Part shown: one piece after another, positions 1 to 5,539 of the stretch
Layout: each line of letters starts with the position of its first letter
Position numbering within the stretch: position 1 is the first letter of the stretch
Assembly: GCA_044868295.1 (NCBI GenBank)
Contig: JBIOWF010000232.1
Span: 1 to 7,400 of the forward strand
Direction: 5' to 3'
Length of the DNA stretch: 7,400 nt
From: JBIOWF01 sp044868295
GTDB lineage: Bacteria; Actinomycetota; Actinomycetes; Streptosporangiales; Streptosporangiaceae
The notes under the pieces: model-generated
What the model was told of the DNA's origin: nothing
Seen by the model: the letters and a program-made list of their open reading frames with translations, nothing else
Databases searched by the model: none
Position numbers and translations under genes: made by a program

Positions 1-16
1 CGTAGAGCCGGGCGCA

Positions 17-40
17 CGACGGAGCGGGGTGAGCCCGTCG
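17..40 (-). terminator. possible weak terminator hairpin after mmsA
   Basis: A six-base inverted repeat (CGACGG at 17-22, CCGTCG at 35-40) lies about 17 bases beyond the mmsA stop codon. The stem can be lengthened by two pairs past a bulged A. There is no U-tract, which is common in actinomycete terminators. The stem is short and the region is very GC-rich, so chance pairing is possible. Nothing else is recognisable in the first 56 bases. Confidence 0.3.
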
Positions 41-56
41 CCGCCGGCGCAGGGGG

Positions 57-1571
57 TCAGCCGTTGGTGGGGAACCCCAGGTTCACGCCGCCGTGCGACG
101 GGTCGAGCCAGCGAGAGGTGACGACCTTGCCGCGGGTGTAGAAGTGGACGCCTTCGGTGCCGTGAACGTGCGTGTCACCGAAGAGCGAGGACTTCCAGCC
201 GCCGAAGCTGTAGAACGCCATCGGCACGGGGATCGGCACATTGATGCCGATCATGCCGACCTCGACCTCGTTCTGGAAGCGCCGGGCGGCGCCGCCGTCG
301 TTGGTGAAGATCGCGGTGCCGTTGCCGTACTCGCCGGTGTTGATGAGGTTCACGCCCTCCTCGTACGTCTTCACCCGGACCACGGACAGAACGGGGCCGA
401 AGATCTCCTCGCGATGGACGCGGGAGTCCGCCGGGACATTGTCGAGCACCGTCGGCCCGAGCCAGAAACCGTCGCCCCCGCCGCCGCGGACCGGCGTCTC
501 CCGGCCGTCCACGACGAGCTTCGCGCCCTCCTCTACCCCCAGGTCGAGGTAGGAGACGACCTTGTCGCGGTGCGCCTCGGTGACCAGCGGCCCCATCTCG
601 GAGGCCGGGTCGTCACCCGGGCCGATCGTCAGCTTCTCCACGCGGGACACGATCTTCTCGACCAGTTCGTCGCCGATCGGGTCGACGGCCAGCACGACGG
701 AGATCGCCATGCAGCGCTCACCGGCCGAGCCGAAGCCCGCCGACACGGCCGAGTCCGCCACCAGATCGAGATCGGCGTCGGGCAGGACGAGCATGTGGTT
801 CTTGGCGCCGCCCAGCGCCTGGATCCGCTTGCCGTGCGCCGTGCCGGTCTCGTAGACGTACCGTGCGATGGGGGTCGAGCCGACGAAGGAGACCGCCTTG
901 ACATCAGGGTGCTCCAGCAGCCGGTCGACAGCCACCTTGTCGCCCTGGACGACGTTGAACACTCCGTCGGGCAACCCGGCCCGCTTCCACAGCTCGGCGA
1001 TCAGCAGCGACGCGGAGGGGTCCTTCTCGGAGGGCTTCAGGATGAAGGTGTTCCCGCAGGCGATGGCCACGGGGAACATCCACATCGGCACCATGGCCGG
1101 GAAGTTGAACGGGGTGATCCCCGCGACGACGCCGAGTGGCTGCCGGATCGAGTACGAGTCCACGCGTGTGGAGACGTTCTCGGAGAAGCCGCCCTTGAGC
1201 AGGTGCGGGATGCCGCAGGCGAACTCCACGACCTCGATGCCGCGCGCCACCTCTCCGAGGGCGTCGGAGTGCACCTTGCCGTGCTCGGCGCTGATCAGCG
1301 CGGCCAGGTCGTCGCGGTGCTGGTCGATCAGTTCGCGGAAGCGGAACAGGATCTGCGCCCGCTTTATCAGGGAGGCGTCCCGCCAGGCGGGGAAGGCCGC
1401 GCTCGCCGCCTCGACGGCCGCGTCGACGTCCTCGACTGTCGCGAGGTCGACGTGCCCGCCGACCTCGCCCGTCGCGGGATTGAAGATCTCGCTCCGGCGC
1501 GCCGACGGCGAACCGCCGGCGCCGGGGCCCGCGACGGACGCTCCGTTGATCCAGTGACTTACGTGCTTCAC
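57..1571 (-). CDS. mmsA: CoA-acylating (methyl)malonate-semialdehyde dehydrogenase
   Basis: This 504-residue cytoplasmic enzyme of the aldehyde dehydrogenase superfamily oxidises malonate or methylmalonate semialdehyde with NAD+ and CoA to acetyl-CoA or propionyl-CoA plus CO2. Visible marks are the PFNFP motif with catalytic Asn156, ILKPSEKDPSA at 177-187, FVGSTPIA at 229-236, the nucleophile Cys287 in GERCMA preceded by Arg286, and EEIFGPV at 388-394. The usual general-base Glu of the ELGG motif is replaced (QALGGAKNH, Ala252). This is the hallmark of the CoA-dependent MmsA branch as opposed to hydrolytic aldehyde dehydrogenases. Length is normal, with a small Gly/Ala-rich insert at residues 11-25. 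The start is GTG, overlapping the aminotransferase stop as GTGA, with GAGGAA eight bases upstream. Translation is therefore probably coupled to the aminotransferase. Family assignment is firm; the physiological substrate is inferred from the neighbour. Confidence 0.95.
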   Translation of the reverse strand: MKHVSHWINGASVAGPGAGGSPSARRSEIFNPATGEVGGHVDLATVEDVDAAVEAASAAFPAWRDASLIKRAQILFRFRELIDQHRDDLAALISAEHGKVHSDALGEVARGIEVVEFACGIPHLLKGGFSENVSTRVDSYSIRQPLGVVAGITPFNFPAMVPMWMFPVAIACGNTFILKPSEKDPSASLLIAELWKRAGLPDGVFNVVQGDKVAVDRLLEHPDVKAVSFVGSTPIARYVYETGTAHGKRIQALGGAKNHMLVLPDADLDLVADSAVSAGFGSAGERCMAISVVLAVDPIGDELVEKIVSRVEKLTIGPGDDPASEMGPLVTEAHRDKVVSYLDLGVEEGAKLVVDGRETPVRGGGGDGFWLGPTVLDNVPADSRVHREEIFGPVLSVVRVKTYEEGVNLINTGEYGNGTAIFTNDGGAARRFQNEVEVGMIGINVPIPVPMAFYSFGGWKSSLFGDTHVHGTEGVHFYTRGKVVTSRWLDPSHGGVNLGFPTNG

Positions 1572-2974
1572 GATGCTGCTTCCTCGTTGACGGTTTCGAG
1601 GGCGGCGAGCAGGATGCCCAGGCCCTCACGGGCCTCGTCCTCGGTGAGCGTGAGCGGTGGGGCCATGCGCAGGGTGTTGCCGTAGAGCCCACCCTTGCCG
1701 GCGAGCAGACCGAGCTTCCTGGTCTCCTCCATGAAACGGCCGGCCAGGGCCGGGGACGGCGCTCCGGTGCCGGGATCGACCAGCTCGACGGCGAACATCA
1801 GCCCCTTGCCGCGAACGTCTCCGACGACCGGGAGGCGGGGCGCGGCCTCGCGAAGACCGCTGATGATGATCTCACCGGTTCTGGCGGCGCTGGCCTGCAG
1901 GTCATGGTCGAGGACGTAGTCGAGGGTGGCGTTGGCGGCCGCCATGGAGATGGGGTTGCCGCCGAAGGTCGCCAGGCCGACCGCGTGGAGCTGGTCCATC
2001 AGGTCGCCCCTGGCGACGACGCCGCCGACGGCGAAACCGTTGCCCAGGCCCTTCGCGAAGGTCATCATGTCCGGCGTCACACCGTGGTTCTGGATGCCGA
2101 AGAACGCCGAGCCGGTACGGCCCCAGCCGGTCTGGACCTCGTCCGAGATGAACAGGATGCCCTGCTCGTCCAGGACCTCCTTGTACGCGGCGAACAGCCC
2201 GTCGGGCGCCATGGTGAAGCCGCCCACGCCCTGGATGGGCTCGGCGATCAGCGCGGCCACGTCGTTCGAGACCGTGGTGGCGAGCACATGCCGCAGGTCG
2301 TCGACGCAGGCCTTGACGTAGTCGGCGTCGGAAAGCCCGCGGAACTGGGTGAGATGCCGATCGGCGCCGTGCAGGAAGTGCACGTTCAGCGGCGACAGCG
2401 AGCTGTTCTTCCAGGTGCGGTTGCTGGTCACGCTGATCGCACCGAACGACCTGCCGTGGTAGCTCTGCCGCATGGCGAGCACCTGATCCGACTTCCGGGC
2501 GTAGGTGGCGAGCAGCAGGGCCGTCTCGTTGGCCTCGGTGCCGGAGTTGGTGAAGAAGACCTTGGCGTCCGGGATGCCGGACAGCCTGGCGATCTTCTCG
2601 GCGAGCTCGACCTGGCCGCGCAGCAGGTAGACCGTCGACGTGTGCACGACGCCGGTGGACAACTGACGCTCCACGGCCTCCCTCACCTCGGGTACGTCGT
2701 AGCCGATCATGTTGGTCAGGATGCCGGCGAAGAAGTCCAGGTAGCTCTTCCCGGACGCGTCGACGACACGGTTGCCCTTGCCGCTGACGATCTCGATCGG
2801 CTCGTTGTAGTACAGGGTGAGCCAGTTGGGCATGACCGCGCGGTGGCGTGCGAGGAGGTCGGCGGTCGGGGAGGCCGGCGCGTTGTCGCTGGTAGAACCA
2901 GTCATCTCCGAAGTCGGCCTGAGATTACGGGAAGAAGCGGACATGCTTCGAGTATCGCGGCTGGCAGCGGCCAC
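1568..2974 (-). CDS. class III PLP-dependent aminotransferase, AGXT2-like, probable beta-amino acid transaminase
   Basis: A fold-type I, class III (omega) aminotransferase. Counting from the GTG at 2974 (468 residues), visible motifs are the PLP phosphate-binding NSGTEANE at 143-150, SYHGRS at 171-176, AEPIQG at 244-249, the cofactor aspartate in FISDEVQTGWGR (Asp278), the Schiff-base lysine in TFAKGLGNG (Lys308), and ATFGGNP at 335-341. The LDFFAGI segment and overall layout resemble alanine-glyoxylate/3-aminoisobutyrate-pyruvate aminotransferase (AGXT2). Coupling to MmsA suggests beta-alanine or 3-aminoisobutyrate as amino donor, giving a semialdehyde. GABA or ornithine-like donors cannot be excluded. 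The reading frame stays open to a TTG at 3028. I chose GTG 2974 because GGAGG lies five bases before it. ATGs at 2944 and 2905 are alternatives, and the recognisable fold begins only near 2860. First gene of the operon with mmsA, divergent from pucR. Confidence 0.93.
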   Translation of the reverse strand: MAAASRDTRSMSASSRNLRPTSEMTGSTSDNAPASPTADLLARHRAVMPNWLTLYYNEPIEIVSGKGNRVVDASGKSYLDFFAGILTNMIGYDVPEVREAVERQLSTGVVHTSTVYLLRGQVELAEKIARLSGIPDAKVFFTNSGTEANETALLLATYARKSDQVLAMRQSYHGRSFGAISVTSNRTWKNSSLSPLNVHFLHGADRHLTQFRGLSDADYVKACVDDLRHVLATTVSNDVAALIAEPIQGVGGFTMAPDGLFAAYKEVLDEQGILFISDEVQTGWGRTGSAFFGIQNHGVTPDMMTFAKGLGNGFAVGGVVARGDLMDQLHAVGLATFGGNPISMAAANATLDYVLDHDLQASAARTGEIIISGLREAAPRLPVVGDVRGKGLMFAVELVDPGTGAPSPALAGRFMEETRKLGLLAGKGGLYGNTLRMAPPLTLTEDEAREGLGILLAALETVNEEAAS

Positions 2975-2979
2975 TCCTA

Positions 2980-2984
2980 CCTCC
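2980..2984 (-). promoter_or_regulatory. strong Shine-Dalgarno for the aminotransferase GTG start
   Basis: On the minus strand GGAGG stands five bases before GTG 2974-2972, which is ideal spacing. The alternatives are weaker. ATG 2944 has only a poor CGAAG, and ATG 2905 has GGAG directly abutting the start with no spacer. This site therefore favours the 468-residue form. It could instead serve a short upstream peptide if the real protein starts at 2905. Confidence 0.55.
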
Positions 2985-3038
2985 AACATGTCGGCATGAT
3001 GGGATTTTGCCTTACAGCCTGGACCCAACCCCTAATGC

Positions 3039-3074
3039 TCTTAAGACCTTATGTCATTACATGAAGGGAGGCAA
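3039..3074 (-). promoter_or_regulatory. candidate promoter/operator of the aminotransferase-mmsA operon
   Basis: Reading leftward, TTGCCT (3074-3069), a 17-base spacer and TAAGGT (3051-3046) form a plausible housekeeping-type promoter with four of six and three of six consensus matches. The predicted transcription start falls on an eight-base palindrome TCTTAAGA (3039-3046), and ATGT-N4-ACAT (3051-3062) overlaps the -10. The stretch 3001-3065 is clearly AT-richer than its surroundings, as expected of a control region. Either palindrome could bind the divergent PucR protein; that is inference. Confidence 0.4.
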
Positions 3075-3126
3075 CAGCGGAGCGAGCGGCAGCCCTCCTG
3101 TACAAAGTATGGTCACCGCTCATACG

Positions 3127-3166
3127 AGTACGGCCGCCACCCTCGCACCGGGGCGGCAGCCGTACT
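3127..3166 (-). terminator. orphan terminator-like hairpin
   Basis: AGTACGGC at 3127-3134 pairs perfectly with GCCGTACT at 3159-3166. CGCC/GGCG (3135-3138 with 3152-3155) extend the stem past a small bulge, leaving a loop rich in C and A. It begins about 15 bases after the stop of the leftward gene tail at 3181, where a terminator would be expected, and has no intact gene of its own. It also lies upstream of neither flanking gene's start in a way that suggests attenuation. Confidence 0.55.
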
Positions 3167-3180
3167 GGATCAGGAGCGGA

Positions 3181-3258
3181 TCAGACAGCCACCACCTCGG
3201 CGATCGCCTTGAACTCCTTGCCCGCGACGATCTCCGAGACGACGCATTTCCTACAAAA
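3181..3258 (-). pseudogene. C-terminal tail of an unidentified, truncated leftward gene
   Basis: A minus-strand frame ending in TGA at 3183-3181 encodes a protein-like stretch, CVVSEIVAGKEFKAIAEVV followed by AV and stop. Twenty of its last 21 codons end in G or C, as in the real genes here. The frame has no start codon with a ribosome site and closes at a stop just beyond 3258, so only a tail is present. A hairpin follows it. I do not recognise the family. Chance cannot be fully excluded for about 22 codons. Confidence 0.45.
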
Positions 3259-3335
3259 TCAACCTGAAATACGTGGAGGAGGGCCGCCTGGTCGCACTGC
3301 TCGACGGACTGGAGAACCGCCTTCGGCAGGCGTGA
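3252..3335 (+). pseudogene. C-terminal tail of an unidentified, truncated rightward gene
   Basis: A plus-strand frame ending in TGA at 3333-3335 encodes YKINLKYVEEGRLVALLDGL then ENRLRQA, an amphipathic helix typical of a protein C-terminus. About 22 of 27 codons end in G or C. Upstream of 3252 the same frame becomes Pro/Arg-rich and is really the antisense of the neighbouring leftward tail, and a stop occurs at 3210. No credible start exists. The parent family is not recognised; a regulator or helical small protein is possible but not supported. Confidence 0.45.
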
Positions 3336-3347
3336 CGATCCATCACC

Positions 3348-3378
3348 TTGTCAGCCAGTCGCACATCGGCTTTACATT
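3348..3378 (+). promoter_or_regulatory. candidate promoter of the PucR-family regulator gene
   Basis: TTGTCA (3348-3353) and TACATT (3373-3378) are separated by 19 bases, slightly longer than ideal. They lie about 20 bases before the regulator's ATG at 3400. AGGTAG at 3386-3391 is a modest ribosome site. A leader of only about 15 bases would result. Confidence 0.35.
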
Positions 3379-3399
3379 CTGATCAGGTAGCCTCGTTGC

Positions 3400-5010
3400 A
3401 TGCTGCCCACTGTCGCCGATGTGCTCGCACTCGATGCGGTCCGCCGTGGCAATCCGCGCGTCGTCGCGGGCGCCGACCGGCTGGACATGCGCGTGCGCTG
3501 GGTCCACGTCGGCGAGGTCAGCGACATCGCTCATCTGCTGCGCGGCGGAGAACTGGTGCTCACCACGGGCGTCGCCCTCCCCGAGGCGATGGACAAGCTC
3601 GCCGACTACATCTCCGACCTGGCCGCCGTCGGCGCGTCCGGGCTGATCGTCGAGCTTGGCCGCAGGTTCCTCCGTGAGCTGCCGGCCGAAGTGATCAAGG
3701 CCGCGGAGCAGCATGGCCTGCCGCTCGTCACGCTGGCCCGTGATACCCCGTTCGTGCAGATCACCGAGTCTGTGCACGCCCGCATCATCGACATCCAGCT
3801 CCAGGAGCTGCGGGCGTCGGAGCAACTCCACGAGGTGTTCACCGAGCTGTCCGTCGAGGGCGCCTCCCCCGTTGAGGTGCTGCGCCAGGTGGCCCGGCTG
3901 TCCGGCCGTCCGGTCCTGCTGGAGAACCTGGCCCACCAGGTGCTCGCCTGCGACACCGCGGGCGCCGACACCGGCACTCTGCTGGCCAGCTGGGAGACCC
4001 GTTCCCGCGCCGTGTCCCCGCAGGAGCGGACCGCCTACGACTCCGCCTCCGGGTGGCTGGTCACCATGGTGGGCGCCCGCGGGCAGGACTGGGGCCGGTT
4101 GATCCTGCTGTGCGACGGCCGGCCCAGCCCCCGCGACATCGTGCTCGCCGAGCGGGCCGCCACGACGCTCGCCCTGGGCCGCCTGCTGGAGCGGCACCAG
4201 GAGTCCCTGGAACGGCAGGCGCACGGGACGATCATCGCCGGCATCCTCAGCCACGCCTACTCCGATCCGGACGAGGCCGCGGCCCGGGCCCGCGCGGTCG
4301 GCGTGCCCCTCACCGGCCGGAAGCTGATCAGCGTGGTCATCCGGCTCACCGCGTCGCCCGACACGGCACTGGACGAGCAGGCCCGCCTCGGCGAGCTGGC
4401 CGAGGCCGCGGCCGGCGCCTGCCGCGACTCCCGGCTGCCCGCTCTGGTGGGCACGCTCGACCAGAACCGCGTCGGCGTCCTGCTGCCGCTGCCACCTCGC
4501 TCTGCCACCGAGACGGCGCTGACCGCCCTCGCCGACCGGCTCCGCACGACCTTCACCTGCCCTTTCGTGCTGGCGGTCGGGTCGGTCGTCGAGTCGATCA
4601 AGGATGTACGGCGCAGCTTCCTCGAAGCCGAGCAGGTGTCCGACGTGGCCGTGCGCCAGCCCGACGGCCGGGCGTTCTACCGGCTGCCCGACCTGCGGCT
4701 GCGGGGCCTGCTGCACCTGCTGCGGGACGACGCGCGGTTGCAGACGTTCGCAGAGCGCGAGCTGGGCCCGCTCCTGGCGTACGACGCGCAGCGACACGGC
4801 GACCTGACGCGAATCCTGCGGATCTACCTGGACGCGGGCCGGAACAAGGCGGTCGCCGCGCAGCGCGCGCATCTGTCACGGCCCGCCTTCTACGACCGGC
4901 TCCGGCGGCTCGAACGCGTTTTGGACACGGACTTGGACGACGTCGAGTCCTGCATGTCCCTCCACGTCGCCCTCCTGGCCCTGGAGTCGTTCCGTAGGGA
5001 ACAGCACTGA
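3400..5010 (+). CDS. PucR/CdaR-family transcriptional regulator
   Basis: A 536-residue cytoplasmic DNA-binding regulator. Residues 1-125 form the PucR N-terminal sensory domain, with TVADVLAL at 4-11, VRWVHVGEVSDIAHLLRGGE at 32-51 and LVLTTG at 52-57. Residues about 140-270 are a linker with a GAF-like character. Residues about 290-425 resemble the degenerate GGDEF-like domain of CdaR proteins. Residues about 465-530 are the C-terminal helix-turn-helix (DLTRILRIYLDAGRNKAVAA, then HLSRPAFYDRLRRLE), ending with the usual SLHVALLALE. Length is normal. Such proteins commonly control purine, pyrimidine-product, GABA or other amine catabolism genes beside them. The divergent aminotransferase-mmsA pair is the obvious target, either activated or repressed. 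The ligand cannot be read from the sequence; a beta-amino acid or semialdehyde is an inference. Confidence 0.93.
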   Translation: MLPTVADVLALDAVRRGNPRVVAGADRLDMRVRWVHVGEVSDIAHLLRGGELVLTTGVALPEAMDKLADYISDLAAVGASGLIVELGRRFLRELPAEVIKAAEQHGLPLVTLARDTPFVQITESVHARIIDIQLQELRASEQLHEVFTELSVEGASPVEVLRQVARLSGRPVLLENLAHQVLACDTAGADTGTLLASWETRSRAVSPQERTAYDSASGWLVTMVGARGQDWGRLILLCDGRPSPRDIVLAERAATTLALGRLLERHQESLERQAHGTIIAGILSHAYSDPDEAAARARAVGVPLTGRKLISVVIRLTASPDTALDEQARLGELAEAAAGACRDSRLPALVGTLDQNRVGVLLPLPPRSATETALTALADRLRTTFTCPFVLAVGSVVESIKDVRRSFLEAEQVSDVAVRQPDGRAFYRLPDLRLRGLLHLLRDDARLQTFAERELGPLLAYDAQRHGDLTRILRIYLDAGRNKAVAAQRAHLSRPAFYDRLRRLERVLDTDLDDVESCMSLHVALLALESFRREQH

Positions 5011-5151
5011 CCCGGCTGCCGCTCTTGACCCGGACTGAATCCCGTTCTTGACCATGGTGAGTAGACGCCGCCATCCAGGTATAAGAGCTATGACACTTCG
5101 CTACTCTACGTGCACTCGCGCACACGGGCTGAATTGTGATTCCCTCAGGGA
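5011..5151. other. spacer after pucR with repeated TGACC motifs
   Basis: No gene is visible in these 141 bases. TCTTGACC occurs twice (5023-5030 and 5046-5053), and TGACCCGG twice (5008-5015, 5026-5033). A short hairpin GTTCC-N4-GGAAC (4989-5002) lies at the very end of the regulator gene and is too weak to call a terminator. The stretch 5075-5140 is somewhat AT-richer and probably contains the promoter of the small gene that follows. I could not pick a convincing -35/-10 pair. Confidence 0.35.
5141..5151. promoter_or_regulatory. short palindrome at the start of the small gene
   Basis: TCCCT-C-AGGGA is a perfect five-base inverted repeat centred on one base, ending immediately before the GTG start at 5152 and including the only Shine-Dalgarno-like bases. 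In RNA it cannot form a normal hairpin with a one-base loop. If functional it would more likely be a protein site on DNA. It may be coincidence. Confidence 0.25.
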
Positions 5152-5364
5152 GTGCAGACGACGAGCGAACCCCAGATCTGTCCGGCCACCGTGGTCCGAG
5201 CCCTGTCCGCCCGCTTCCCCCGCTGGACGATCTGGTGGGGCGAGTCCACAGCGCACTACTGGGGCCTGACCCGCCGCCGTGGCGGCCTCCTCCTGCACGT
5301 CGAGGCCAAGTCCGCCCAGGAGTTCGTACGGCAGGCCAGGGAGATCGACTTCCGCACCCCATAG
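5152..5364 (+). CDS. small tryptophan-rich hypothetical protein
   Basis: A 70-residue protein with GTG start and TAG stop. Around 90 percent of its codons end in G or C, so it looks truly coding. The opposite-strand frame over the same stretch is its shadow. The core FPRWTIWWGESTAHYWGL (residues 22-39) has four tryptophans, followed by a basic patch RRR at 41-43 and a helical end AKSAQEFVRQARE. It resembles short uncharacterised actinobacterial proteins that share a W-x-I-W-x-G-x-x-x-x-x-W-W-like core. No signal peptide or membrane segment is present, so it should be cytoplasmic. A stop at 5137-5139 closes the frame upstream, leaving GTG 5152 as the only upstream start. GGGAG directly abuts it, an unusually close ribosome site. 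Function unknown. Confidence 0.7.
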   Translation: MQTTSEPQICPATVVRALSARFPRWTIWWGESTAHYWGLTRRRGGLLLHVEAKSAQEFVRQAREIDFRTP

Positions 5365-5445
5365 ACCGGTCATGACACACCACGTGGAAACGCGGTCAAA
5401 TGTTCCCTATTGACCGAAATGACCGGTTCTATCGTCTCAATTGAG
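5364..5445. promoter_or_regulatory. cluster of GACCG/CGGTC repeats upstream of the secreted glycosidase
   Basis: Within 62 bases there are a perfect GACCGGTC palindrome (5364-5371), CGGTCAA (5393-5399) facing TTGACCG (5410-5416) across ten bases, and another TGACCG (5420-5425). A ten-base palindrome CTCAATTGAG (5436-5445) follows. The arrangement of half-sites suggests an operator for a dimeric regulator of the gene at 5540. TATCGT at 5430-5435 could be a -10 element, but no good -35 sits at the right distance. About 95 bases of leader remain, with a weak TGGTC/GACCA hairpin at 5505-5521. Confidence 0.4.
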
Positions 5446-5539
5446 GCAAGCTCTCATTCCCTTTGGCGTGTTCCGTTCACCTAAGTGCCCCATCCTCGCC
5501 ACGATGGTCGGTCGAAGACCACGAACGGGGAGAAACAGA

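Noticed and set aside
93..1685. Long open frame on the plus strand across mmsA
   Set aside because: It is antisense to mmsA and the end of the aminotransferase, is made of low-complexity Arg/Asp/Val/Gly-rich sequence, and shows no domain. High GC makes stop codons rare in such shadow frames.
3343..4872. Long open frame on the minus strand across the PucR gene
   Set aside because: Composition is Gln/Gly/Arg/His-rich with no recognisable domain, and it mirrors the codon positions of the well-supported PucR gene.
5441..5539. Upstream TTG extension of the glycosidase
   Set aside because: It would place 33 non-conserved residues before an evident signal peptide and has no ribosome site, whereas ATG 5540 has GGGGAG at seven bases.
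5365..5539. Possible c-di-AMP (ydaO-type) riboswitch before a cell-wall gene
   Set aside because: I could not find the conserved core or the multi-helix layout of that riboswitch. Only short palindromes and one five-base-pair stem are present.
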